From: Daucus carota subsp. sativus
Lineage: Eukaryota; Streptophyta; Magnoliopsida; Apiales; Apiaceae
NCBI RefSeq assembly: GCF_001625215.2
Contig: NC_030383.2
Coordinates: 16,535,197 to 16,599,196 of the forward strand
Direction: 5' to 3'
DNA: 64,000 nt
A program made the position numbers and the translations under genes. The notes beneath the pieces are model-generated. The model was given only the letters and a program-made list of their open reading frames with translations, was not told the DNA's origin and did no database searches. This document shows, in pieces, positions 34,508-44,958 of the stretch; the stretch's first letter is position 1, and every line of letters starts with the position of its first letter.

Positions 34508-36029
34508 CTGCTCAGGCATAACCAAAGACACACATAAACACAACAAATTCAAGCAAAAACATAACGCACACATAATTGTATATTGAAAGAGTAACAAGAT
34601 GCTAGAAACTTGATACTTCATAACTGACTAAACACATTTGACTACGAACTGAAATGTAATCTCCCTCTCCCTCTCTCAACTGAACCTTACTCATAAAAAC
34701 ACAATTTCAGCAAATAAGGAAAGCTCAGAAACATAGCAAACACTTACAATACGAAAGGATGAAGCTCGTGTAAAGCAAAACCAGCTAGAACTCCATGATC
34801 GGCAGAATTGTTCCTGGTTCCTATTTATCAATTAGCAATTACTCTTATAGGCAGAAGGTGGAGCATTATTTTTTTGCTAATATACTATATCTTCTTATTT
34901 GCTGGTATATATAGACATTGAAGGATCTAAGTGATCTGAAGGCTAAGGTTTCTAGTGCTTAAGCTGCTGTCATACTGTTAGGAAGGAGTATAATGGTGAA
35001 AGTAAAAAGCTAAAAGAATTGCAGGCTCAGTTCATGTTTCCGAAGATGGAATCCTATATTATACTACTAAATACTAATATGTAGTTTGACAAATCAATCA
35101 CCAGCTTATAAAAATTACAATATCCAATACAACAAAAAAATCACAAAATACCTCAAAGACGTAACAGAACACAAAATCTCTAAAACATCAAAACTCTGGA
35201 ATTGATAGTAACAAATGTTACAAAACAAATACAGCTATGAACCACAAAAAGTCTCAAATGTGACAATACTTCACGAAAAATCTAAGAATTTAAACACGTA
35301 CCCTGAACTACATCCCAAATCATGACAATACATCACGAAAAATGTAAAATTCACTTAACACATACACTTACTATAAAACTACAAAATGCCTCTAATCTAA
35401 ATTCCCATAAAACAGTGACATTAACCAAATGCCTCGAAAATCGTGCATCAAGCAAAGTAAACACTCACATAAATTAAGAGTCTTACCAATATAATAAGTG
35501 AATTACTTGAACATCAGCACAACAAAGATGAAATTATCAATCCTTATAAGCAACTAAATTACTGAACTTAAGATAAATAAACAATGAATAACAAAGAAAG
35601 CTACTTACCCACTTGATATATTCTAACGACGCAAGCGACCTAATTCATAATTAACCCATAAATAAATTTAGATATTGTATACCAAGAGATACGACATATA
35701 TTTTTTGTAGTGTCCTAGCAATGACAGTTTCGATAAATCTTCATGTATATCATTCAAGTGTCATTGATACATTATCAAAATTAAGACTTTCAGCATTCAA
35801 GCAGTTGACTTCCCTAGAAGAGCTAGAATGACATTCTAGAGCAAATAAACAGGCCCCATTCCATATTTCAGATTTTACCAATCAAACATTAACACAATTG
35901 TATGGGTCATCTTATCTTTAAGTGTATCCATAAGGTACTTCTGTTACCGGTTTAGCATATAAAACTATCAACAAATTTTTAATTGCATTAAAGATTAAAA
36001 TTCAACAATTAGCTGTTATTATAACAAAC
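34508..36029. other. Helitron interior between kelch and RabGAP fragments
   Basis: AT-rich, no exon recognised. Holds the second copy of the 108-bp repeat at 35081-35188. Confidence 0.45.
35081..35188. repeat. 108-bp direct repeat, copy 2
   Basis: Second copy of the repeat at 33136-33243, 1945 bp away in the same orientation. Confidence 0.9.
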
Positions 36030-36456
36030 CTGACAAGATGAACATGTTTCTTTATTGTAGCAAGAAAATCTTGAACTCCTCCATTATAACAATAAAGAGG
36101 AGGAAAAGCTAAATCTGCCAAAGGAAAATAACAAACAAGAAAATGAAGCAAACAGAGAGTATTTGCATAAAAAATATTAATATCCTAATATGATTGCACG
36201 TACAGAATCAATGTAAAAACAACACCCGATGACTAAACAACAATTACGTATTGCCACCCAAGGGTAGGAGTGTGCCTGTAAATCGACCTAATCTCTGTAA
36301 AAGGCACTGCCCATATAGTATAAAGATTCCTGTCAATAAACAAAGCTAACTATCAATACAAAATTCACAGATTATCCAGCAAATACCTCAATTGAAATCT
36401 TACCATTTTCAGGAAACCCTCGCATTTGAGCTCTGTCCTTTGTACGGAATCCATGT
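36030..36456 (-). pseudogene. TBC-type RabGAP (DUF3548 region) gene fragment
   Basis: Three exons, 36456-36404, 36329-36226 and 36114-36030, splice in phase and read WIPYKGQSSNARVS, NLYTIWAVPFTEIRSIYRHT, TLGWQYVIVV and LAFPPLYCYNGGVQDFLATI. This is the conserved N-terminal PH-like region (DUF3548) of plant Rab GTPase-activating proteins with a TBC catalytic domain, related to yeast Gyp7 and TBC1D15. Two in-frame stops are visible: TGA at the end of the first exon, and TAG in the second exon where the family has Leu before SSG. The TBC domain itself is absent. Captured fragment of the Helitron, nearest to its 5' end. Confidence 0.88.
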
Positions 36457-36789
36457 CTACAAAAAAATACACAACGTCCAACTCAAAATACAAGAAGATT
36501 AATTAGCTAACCACTTACACATACACACAAAATAACAGATATATACCATGAACAACGAAGTTCCTTGTTTAATCAGCTTTAATCGACCAGTAATCCTTTC
36601 AGACGCATGAATTAAGTAGTGTTCCTGAGAGATGGAATGAAAAGTAGCACAGGAGCTCGGCCAGATGAAGAGAGAGACATCGGGCTAATTAGCGGACTGC
36701 TATGTGTAGTATTTGGTTTGTTAGCAAAGTCGATCTTTGTTGAGAGAGAGTGTCCTAATAGGAGAGGTTTTTAAACAGTAGTACAACGC

Positions 36790-36887
36790 TGAGACGAAAC
36801 CAAAAAAGTGAGACGAAACCAAAAAACGTGAATAAAAAGTAGGACTACAAATTATCCCTATGTTGGCTTATTATAGTATAGTATAGA
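36790..36887 (-). other. Helitron 5' terminal region
   Basis: Minus strand begins TCTATACTATACTATAATAAG at 36887 and continues with GCCAACATAGGGATAATTTG and TAGTCC. The TC terminus preceded by A fits Helitron insertion. A close relative of this end lies at 46760-46855. Confidence 0.85.
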
Positions 36888-36975
36888 TTATAAAAAGTTG
36901 CTATTTTGGGAATGTATAGAAATGATGGGACATCCCAAAAAGGAAACTGTATATAATTGATTGGGACGGAGGGAG
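36888..36975. mobile_element. Stowaway MITE, right arm
   Basis: Ends GGGACGGAGGGAG followed by TA (36976-36977) and contains GATGGGACATCCCAAAAAGG like the intact copy at 4021-4323. It is the missing half of the MITE at 11148-11374. Confidence 0.88.
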
Positions 36976-36983
36976 TATGGTTA

Positions 36984-37355
36984 GAGCATCTCTAAAAGAC
37001 TTTTTATTGAGACTCTTAACTTGAAATTTGAGAAGGGAGATAATAAAAGTTGCTCCAGAAGACTCTTAGTGGCTCTTTAAATCACTAAGAGACTCTTGTT
37101 TCTCTCTCCTCTCTCCTCAAAATTAAGAGCCACTACATAACTTTTAACTTATTTTTTTTACAATAAAATATCCATTCCCCCAACTGCATTTGAATTTGTG
37201 TCATATATAAGTCCAAACAAGAATAAAATATAAATTTAAGAGCATGTATGAAGAACATTGTTGGAGTTGATGCTCTTAAATTTGTACTAACTTACTAGGA
37301 GTCTAATATTTTATATTATAGTTAAGAGTTAACTAAGAGTTTGTTGGAGATGCTC
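36984..37355. mobile_element. PIF/Harbinger (Tourist-like) MITE
   Basis: A 372-bp element with ends GAGCATCTCTAA and TTGGAGATGCTC, flanked by TTA on both sides (36981-36983 and 37356-37358). The widespread GAGCATCTCCAA family. It sits six bases from the split Stowaway. Confidence 0.82.
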
Positions 37356-37358
37356 TTA

Positions 37359-38472
37359 GGTATATTCAACGCCAAATTTTAAGATCGAAATTAGGGCCGT
37401 AAAAAAAATCCGAAATTTATGTGATACTACTACAAAAACTTATACTTATACAGAAGAAGAGGATTTTATGAAAAAAGAGAATATATTATATATACTGTGC
37501 CAAATATTATACTTAATATCATTTACTAGTTGAATATTATACTTAATATCATTTACTAGTTGTGCCGATACTATTACAACACATTGAAAGTATAATATTA
37601 ATTCATATAAACAATCATTTAATTTTAGAAGGTAACACTATTAAATTAAATTAAATATAACTATTGAAATTAATGCATGGAATCAAGTATGAAAAGATAG
37701 TATATGGCCAAATTTAAAGGCAGTATTTCTTTTGATATTGATCATGTGTTTGATTATAATCTAACAAGTTTATATGAGCTCTAGATCTTAGTGTTTAGCA
37801 TGTGTTATGAGTGCAACATTGAAAATATATATAGAATGCTACTCTAATACAAACCTCTTTATTCTATAAACTGAAACTCACCTCAAATACCACTAAATTC
37901 TAAATCACATATCACTAATATCAACACCTCCTTCTCTATCTTCTCCACCATCTCCATCTCCATCTTCACCCCTACCTCCACCTCCGCTGTTGCCTCCTCC
38001 TCCACCGTTGCCGCCTCCTCTCTTTCGCCCTTTTCACCTCCACCGCCGTTTTTTAATTGCAAACCCAGTTGTTTTCCACAGCTTCGGCGAAACTACGTCG
38101 CCTAAAATCACAGCTTCATCCCTTTGTCTCCCTCCTCCGCCATCTCAGCCGTCCCCTCTACCCCCTGCCTCTTCGGCCGCCCAGCTTTTGTCTCGCCACA
38201 TTCCCTCCGTGCTCCCGTGCGCCTTCCATATCCACCTCCTCTGCTATCTCCACCTTCATTATTACTCCCAGAATCGATAACAAGCACAGATCCAGAGATT
38301 TCACCGACTCCCGGAGATTTTCACCAATTTTTGCAACACAAATCACTAAATTTTTAAAAAATATCACTAAATTGTATTGCGAATATGACTAACTTGTATT
38401 GATTTTTAGTTTTTATTTTAAGTGTGGTTTATATTTGATCATTGGCCTATATAGATATAATTTTAAACGAGG
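37359..38472. other. Intergenic with pyrimidine-rich low-complexity tract
   Basis: A tandem 33-bp duplication (ATATTATACTTAATATC...) lies near 37504-37563. From about 37915 to 38280 the plus strand is C/T-rich with CCTCCACC-type repeats; overlapping Pro/Ser/Leu-rich frames exist in all three frames, none with a recognisable domain. Confidence 0.5.
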
Positions 38473-38921
38473 CTTAATGATCTTTTAGCCCTCGAAGTAT
38501 GGGTGGAACATCCGATGCGCCTCGAAATTTAAAAACGTACCTTTCGACCCTCAAGTATCTTTGTCGTACCTTTTAACCCTTTTTAAAAATACCGGTATAA
38601 ATCGGGGGATAAACTTGACAATTCATATTCAGGGTAAAGTTTGGGCGTACCTTTTAACCCTTAAAGTATACATCTCGTTCCTTTTAACTCCTAAAGAATA
38701 CATTAAAATACATTAGATTTCCTTTTAGCCGTTAATGTTTAATGCCCCTTTTAACCCTCATGTGTGAAATGTCAGCTTTATCCGCCCCGTTATATACCGG
38801 TATACGCCATAAGGGCTAAAAAGTATGACAAAGATACTTTGAGGGTCGAAAGATACTTTTTTAAAATTCGAGACCACATCGGAACTTCCGCCCAAACTTT
38901 AAAGGCTAAAAGATCATTAAG
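38473..38921. mobile_element. Foldback (long inverted repeat) element
   Basis: Ends CTTAATGATCTTTTAGCC and GGCTAAAAGATCATTAAG are perfect inverse copies. The arms continue with imperfect pairing (TATCTTTGTC against GACAAAGATA; TTAACCCT and AGGGCTAAA words). No clear target duplication was found, so the superfamily is open; MULE-like foldback is likely. Confidence 0.7.
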
Positions 38922-39360
38922 TCTTCAAACAAATATGAGGAAATAACCGCCATTGTCTTTCTTTATATCCGAGAGTTCATATAAATCCTTTTAAAGTTTT
39001 GCAAGTCTCTATTACGATATTGACGAACGTTCATCACTTTTTAGAATCAAAAATTTTGCAAGGAAACATATATTCTACAGTACAAGCATTCCTATCCGGT
39101 TTCATTGTTTCAAACAAGGGAGCAGCAGTGTCGTATCCATAGCATAGTATATACATCCCTGGCCAATGAAGTTTTCGATTTGTTCGTTTGTTGTTTCACC
39201 TTACTATATCTTAGTTTCAATGATATAAAGCCAGGTGTGCGTACTAAACTAAAAATTCTCAACATATGATTAGTTGTTTTTTGTACTTCATTCGTACCGA
39301 TGTGCATCCTCTCATGTACGACATATTTGCACACAAGCTCGATGTCGAAAAATGTTTCAA

Positions 39361-39450
39361 CAGAACGGAGATATCGAGTACGTGTTAATAGACCAGCTAG
39401 GTAGAAGCTGATATAAACAAAGCAATCGCCGCATCCAAGAAGAAAGGGAC
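39361..39450 (+). promoter_or_regulatory. Conserved upstream block, CASP gene 2
   Basis: Contains AGAACGGAGATATCGAGT, then GCTGATATAAACAAAGC and CCAAGAAGAAAG, in the same order as upstream of the next two CASP genes. It lies about 220 bp before the ATG; a TATAAATA box is at 39497-39504. Confidence 0.6.
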
Positions 39451-39582
39451 GAGTAGGATTTGAATAGTATCGTTTGTTTTACACAGACCAGATGTTTATA
39501 AATAGACGTCACATATTTAGTTCAAGAAGTAAATCAAGGAATATAATCAAGAAAGTTATTGTGTTTAATTAATTCTGCAGAG

Positions 39583-40751
39583 ATGGCAATATCATCAATG
39601 GCATTGGCAACCACAAGCTTCTTGTTGCGGATCTTCAGCTTGTTATTCTTGGCTGCATCTGTTGCTGTTATGGCCGCCAATAATGTGACGGATTTTGGAT
39701 TTTTTTATGACTTTGATGGAACTAGAGATCAGTTTACCGATCACATTACTTACAGGTAATGATTTTGATGGTATTAAAGATCAGTTTACCTTATTGCTGC
39801 AAAGGTTGCAAGCTGTTGTATTCTTTGCCGTACAAATTCAAAAATATGATGATGTGCTGAAAATCGTAATTTTTGAAAAATAAAAGCTTAAAAGCTAAGA
39901 TAGCATTCTTCATTTTTTTTTTTCATGTTTTCTGAGAAAAAATAAATAAAGAGTAAGTATGGAGTTCAAAAACGATTTATTTCTCTATATATACTTTATC
40001 TACAAGTTGAAGTGCTAATTCAGCAGCTCGATGGGCAGAAAGATTCTAAATATGGAGATGGTCGTAACATGTGTTTGTTAGCAAAATATTTTCATATCAT
40101 TTCAGAGTGGAAAGAGATAAAAATTTAGAGCAAGTGTCGAAATAGGAAGTAGGGTGATATGAACCCTATATTATACTATCTTATATCCAAGAGTTAATAT
40201 AAATCACTTTACAGGTTCGTAAGTCCATATTACAATATTGGCGAACGTTCGTCACTTCTTAGAATTTAAAATTTGGTAAGGAAACATGTATTCTTTCACT
40301 GCAGGTATGTGGTTGCAATTGCGAGTATCGCGTCCTTGTACACACTGATTCAGATACCCTTTGGTGTGTACCATCTCTGCAATGGGAAGAGGTGGATTCG
40401 AAATGGCTGTCTTCCCATTTTCGACTATTACTGCGACATGGTATGTCACTCATTTTGCATGACTGCAAGGGTTCATTACAAATCTGAATAAGTCATCACT
40501 CAAATAATTGAAATTTAATGAAATTTGAAGTTTATTTGTAGCTGATGAGCTTCCTCTTGGCAACTGCAACTGGTGCTGGATTTGCAATGACTTACGAGCT
40601 AAGGACATACGCTGGTTACCCGCCTGAAGGATTTGGTCGAACAAAGAAGTATCTCGATATAGTCTATGTTTCAGTTTCTCTTCTCTTTCTGGGATCCATT
40701 TGCACTGCGGTTCTCTCAGTAATCTCGTCTTACTTCAGAAAATTCAAGTGA
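39583..40751 (+). CDS. CASP-like protein (CASPL4D-type), complete gene 2
   Basis: Exons 39583-39755, 40305-40440 and 40542-40751 join in phase to 172 residues. CASP-like proteins are four-pass plasma membrane proteins related to the scaffold of the Casparian strip; the role of the 4D subgroup is poorly known. Membrane segment 1 is near residues 10-30 (LLRIFSLLFLAASVAVMA), segment 2 in exon 2 (VVAIASIASLYTLIQIPFGV), and segments 3 and 4 in exon 3 (SFLLATATGAGFAMTYEL; VYVSVSLLFLGSICTAVL). The extracellular exon 2 end has a conserved GCLPIFDYYCDM motif. I chose the ATG at 39583 rather than 39559 because it aligns with the Met-Ala starts of the paralogues and follows a TATA box by about 85 bp. 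An AATAAAA signal follows at about 40814. Confidence 0.92.
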
Positions 40752-41738
40752 AGGAGGCCAAGTAGAGCGTCCATTTCATGTTCAACAACAGGTTGGATAA
40801 GTTCCTTGATCTAATAAAATATAAAATCTCAGGCCCGAGTAATAAAATTGTACTCAGTTTTTTAGACTGTATTACAAGGAACCTTCGTAAATTTCGTCTT
40901 TCAATTTAATGTAATGTACTTTCCTTGCCACTTATCCAAGAGAAATGTAGTACTTACTTAAATGTTCTGTCACAGGCCAAGTTTCGGTTCTGGTTTTCTT
41001 TTAATGTGATCGCTGACTCTGCAATTTTACAGCTACTGTAAACAATGATCCGAAAGTATTAGAAATTATTAAATATACTCTAAAACATATAATTGATCAA
41101 TTTATAATTAGTACAATCTTTAGGCTGTGTTTACTCGATGAGCGTGAAAAATTTACGAGTTATAAATCAAAACATGAACGAGTCTAATTCTTTTATAATA
41201 ATTAAAGGGAAAATGATGAGTAAACTGAATATAAAATTTGAGTTATTAGGCCCAGCCATACTAGGAACAAGCTATTTAGTCGTTACATTACATTGGCTCG
41301 ACTAAAGATTTGAGTTTTATTGGATTATATACATTCAAATCATTTCATTTTCACAGACTTGAGTGTGTAAGATTCTGCAAGAACACGAACACTCTAAATC
41401 GAGAAATTATGTACTAAAAGAACAAATAACGCAGATCTAAAATGAACAGAAGAAGATCAGAAAGATAGCACCTTTGATATGATCAGTAAATCGCAAGTAC
41501 TTAACACTCTTAAACTCGAATCACAAATATGTAAAACAGCTTCTTTGAGTTGATGTTCATACTGTATTTACATCTTGTTATACAGCGAACCTACACAAAT
41601 AGAAAGAAAAACTAATTCTGTATAAGCACAGCCTATGTTTATATACGAGCTAGTAAAGTATACGTAGCGTCGAATATTATCTATTTTTTTATTTTGGTGA
41701 CACGAAATTCAAATTTACAAACACAGTGGCCATATATT
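40752..41738. other. Intergenic, no gene seen
   Basis: 3' flank of CASP gene 2 and AT-rich spacer with no recognisable frame or repeat ends. Confidence 0.45.
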
Positions 41739-41744
41739 GTGCAT

Positions 41745-42090
41745 GTTTGGTAACAACAAAGAAGTACTTCTTTCTCCAAAAAGTTGGCTTTTACTTTTCT
41801 TGACCCGTTTGGAAAAGAAGTAGAATTTGTGAGAGAAAAACTAGCATTCTCAGCTTTTTAAAAGTGATTCTACTTATTTACACAAACGAGTCGAGAAAAG
41901 TAGAAGGCGCAACAGAAGCCAGAAGCTGGCAGCTTCTGCTTCTACTAAAAGAACAGGCTCTTTGTTTCACGTCTTCCACTTATTTTCCAAAAACTTTAAT
42001 AGCTTATAAGTCTTAACTTCTCAATTCTACTCCACTTCTTTATTTTAAACAAGAAGTCACTTTTTTTAAGGTCGCCCAAATGGCCCCATG
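41745..42090. mobile_element. Composite hAT-like MITE remnants
   Basis: Right end GGTCGCCCAAATGGCCCC is the inverse of the GGGGCCGTTTGGGC-type start at 1931. The interior has AAGAAGTACTTCTTT, CTTCTGCTTCTACTAAAAG and AACAGGCTC near 41950, indicating two related elements nested or fused. Confidence 0.55.
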
Positions 42091-42208
42091 GTCTAAATTC
42101 ATCAAACTACCTTTTTGAAACATAAAATAAACTCTGACCATCTATTTGTAAATTTGAAATTCTGGCCACTAAAATGCAAAAATGATAAAGTTCGGCCACT
42201 CCTTTGTA

Positions 42209-43083
42209 GGGTTAAATGGCGTTTTGGTCACTCAACTGACCGAAAACTTGCAATTGGGTCATCCAACTCAAAAAGCTGTCAGTCACATCATTACACTCTT
42301 AAAAATTTTCATTCAGGTCACTAGCCGTTACACTCTGTTAAAAATTTGACGGAAAGCTGACTAAGCGTCGACACTTGGCTTAAATAAATCCATCGTGGCA
42401 TGTACAGTCAGCTGAAGTGGTATTTTGGTCACTCAACTGACTACAAACTCGCAATCGGGTCATCAAATGCATAAAACTTTCATTTAGGTCACTTTATCAT
42501 AATATCCGTTAAAAATTGAAAAAGGAAAGAATTAAAAGCTATCATGCAGCACCCTTTTTTCTCTCTTAAAAATTTCAAAATTTATTAACAAATGAAACAC
42601 ATACACACACATAAAATTGTTATTTTACACTAACTATAAGAAAGACAATCTTTCTTATAGTTAGTGTAAAATAACAATTTTATGTGTGTGTATTTGTTTC
42701 AATTGTCAATAAGTTTCGAAAATTTCAAGAGAGAAAAAAAGATGCTCCATGTTAATTTTTAATTCTTTCTTTTTTCAATTTTTAACGGATATTATGATAA
42801 GTGACCTAAATGAAAGTTTTTTGAGTTTGATGACTCGATTGCAAGTTTGTAGTCAGTTGAGTGACCAAAATGTCACTTCAGCTGATTGTACATGCCACGG
42901 TGGATTTGTTTAAGCCAAGTAACGACGCTTAGTCAGTTTTCCGTCAAATTTTAACGGAGTGTAACGGCCAGTGACCTGAATGAAAATTTTTAAGAGTATA
43001 ATGATGCGACTGACAGCTTTTTGAGTTGGATGACCCAATTGCAAGTTTCCGGTCGGTTAAGTGACCAAAACGCCATTTAACCC
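42209..43083. mobile_element. MULE-type foldback MITE
   Basis: An 875-bp near-palindrome: arms of about 430 bp begin GGGTTAAATGGCGTTTTGGT and end ACCAAAACGCCATTTAACCC, meeting near 42655 at AAGAAAGACAATCTTTCTT. It is flanked by a 10-bp direct repeat CTCCTTTGTA (42199-42208 and 43084-43093), in the range of Mutator-like elements. No transposase. Confidence 0.88.
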
Positions 43084-43093
43084 CTCCTTTGTA

Positions 43094-43863
43094 TTTTACT
43101 CGTTTATACATAGATAGAAAGAAGTCGTCGAGTTTATTGTGTGGGGAACATTCTTTTGTACTAACTCCCTGAGCTGGAACTACTTGACTAGTGCCAACCG
43201 GAAGTTTCTGGAACTCTAGTTCCTCCTCAATTGTGCACAAGTTGCAGCAGCCATGACCCTTACAAGCAATGCAGATATTAGAAGCATTTGTGGTATTAGA
43301 TATCGCAACGCACCTCTTCCATATTCACTTAATTCAAAATTACTGATCTGATAGCTCTTATACCTCATCTATTCGTTAGCTGAACACACAGTCAAATAAT
43401 CACAATCTTTAGAAAATATTGGTCACAGATGCCACACAAATTATCTAGTTGTACACAGAACACAACAAATTGCAGCCCGTAATTGCAATATCTAATTTCC
43501 AAACTTTCTGACTCTCAAAATATTTGTTGTAGTACTATACATATATAATTTAACTTCATATTTCTCCTTTCTGGTTCTGGACAGAGTTGAAACTACACAA
43601 TGCTCAATAGAGACGATACTAATGAAATTATTTGAGTCGCTATACTTAAAAAAAGAATATATATTTTTGTTATGCGATACGGCACTTGTTTAAAGCTTTT
43701 GCTACTTGATTACTCTCTATGCCATCCACTTAATAGTAGAATTATAATTTGTGTTTCGGCACCAGTCAAAAGCATTGCATTTTACACATAAGCCAGTTGT
43801 GTTCTTGTATGACCTGAGCTTTAAGATTAGATTAGTTAATTGTGTGCCGTTACTTATTCGTAG
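43094..43863. other. Intergenic upstream of CASP gene 3
   Basis: No gene recognised; ordinary AT-rich spacer leading into the CASP gene 3 promoter region. Confidence 0.45.
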
Positions 43864-43993
43864 AGAACGGAGAGATCGACTCTGATTCGGCCGGCTTGCT
43901 AAAAAAAGCTGATAAAAACAAAGCATTGTCACTGCCAAGAAGAGACAGACAATTAAGAGTACAGAAATGGATATGCTTCTTGGCCTATAAAAG
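43864..43993 (+). promoter_or_regulatory. Conserved upstream block and TATA box, CASP gene 3
   Basis: AGAACGGAGAGATCGACT, GCCGGCTTGC, GCTGATAAAAACAAAGC and CACTGCCAAGAAGAGA match the blocks upstream of CASP genes 2 and 4; the TATA box TATAAAAG is at 43986-43993, 91-98 bp before the ATG. Confidence 0.65.
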
Positions 43994-44083
43994 AGAAGTG
44001 TTCTGTGTGGTCATATAGACAAAATAGAAGTATATTAGAGGAAAAACATCCGAGGCCGTTATTCTAACACCAGTTTGCTTAAA

Positions 44084-44958
44084 ATGGCATCATTATCAAA
44101 CGCGAAAACAAGCTTGGTGTTGAGAATACTCACTTTGTTACTCTTACTTGCTTCTGTTATACTTCTAGCCACCTGCACTATTCCGGATTTTAATCATGAT
44201 TTTAATGATCGTTTTAATGTTCTCTTGACTTACAGGTAACTATTTATCATACCGTTTTCTGCTGATTAAGCCTACCTTACATATATAAAATATTAGCTTT
44301 CATTTTTAAAAATTAGGCACAATGTATATATAACGTTTCGTACCATGTAACTGCAGGTATGTGTTTTCTATCGATATTCTTGGGGGCTTGTATTCATTGA
44401 TTCAGATTATTTTTGGAATGTACTATTTCTACACTGGGAGCAGGTGGATTCAAAACGGCTGTCTTCCCAATTTTGATCTTTATGGTGACATGGTGAGTAA
44501 CTCGGGACTTAATTTTTAAGTAAAAAAGTTATTTTTCATCCAAGACATTACATAAAAAACAATTTATTTAAGAAAAAAAATTAAATAATCATATGAACAC
44601 AGATCTGGTTAACCTTCAATATCTTATGTCCAAGAAAGAAGGGCGTACGTACTGTAACGCCAAGTCAAAAAGCAAGTGCTAAGCATATTTATGGTGGTCT
44701 GAACTAAATTTGCAGGTGATTAACTTCCTGTTGGCAACTGCAAGCGGTGCTGGATTTGCGGTGACTTATGAGATAAACAAAAATGTTGTTATAGACGTGG
44801 GATTTGGTGGAAGAACGAAGTATCCTAATCAACTTTACGTTTCTATTGGTCTTTTATTCTTGGGGTCTATTTGCATGGCTATTCTCTCTGTACTTTCTTC
44901 TATCTCCAGAGAATCTAACAGTTCTTCAGGTAAACGTAGCAGCTTCATGACAGGTTGA
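44084..44958 (+). CDS. CASP-like protein (CASPL4D-type), complete gene 3
   Basis: Exons 44084-44235, 44357-44492 and 44716-44958 join in phase to 176 residues. Same architecture as its neighbours: a first membrane helix (LVLRILTLLLLLASVILLA), an exon 2 of exactly 136 nt with the second helix and GCLPNFDLYGDM, then exon 3 with INFLLATASGAGFAVTYEIN and a fourth helix (LYVSIGLLFLGSICMAIL) and a Ser-rich tail. The start MASLSNAKTS resembles gene 4 (MPTLSNASAKTS), so genes 3 and 4 look like the youngest pair. No lesion is seen. Probably a plasma membrane protein; expression pattern and partner unknown. Confidence 0.93.

Larger units (their letters stand above)
11375..36887 (-). mobile_element. Gene-fragment-carrying Helitron with nested insertions
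   Basis: On the minus strand the element begins TCTATACTATACTATAATAA at 36887 and ends CTAG at 11375, preceded by a short hairpin with arms GCCCGTGC and GCAAGGGT about 10 bases inside. It sits between A (36888 complement) and T (11374 complement), the A|T target of Helitrons, and causes no duplication. The flanks rejoin into one Stowaway MITE, which confirms both boundaries independently. The total span is 25.5 kb, of which 12631-30996 is later insertion; the original element was about 7.1 kb. No Rep/helicase is seen, so it is non-autonomous. It carries broken exons of a TBC RabGAP, a KLHDC4-like kelch protein and a GLR channel, all in the Helitron's sense orientation. Confidence 0.88.

Noticed and set aside
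6123-36887. CRISPR array, prokaryotic operon or phage elements
   Set aside because: Repeats have no regular short unit-spacer structure; genes are spliced and plant-specific.
37990-38392. Pro/Ser-rich plus-strand frames as a gene
   Set aside because: Low-complexity pyrimidine tract with all frames open and no domain, start context or splice structure.
42944-43240. 98-codon minus-strand frame
   Set aside because: Most of it is an arm of the MULE foldback; the mirrored arm gives the same peptide.
43717-43938. 73-codon minus-strand frame upstream of CASP gene 3
   Set aside because: It overlaps the conserved promoter block and is not kept in the similar region of gene 4.
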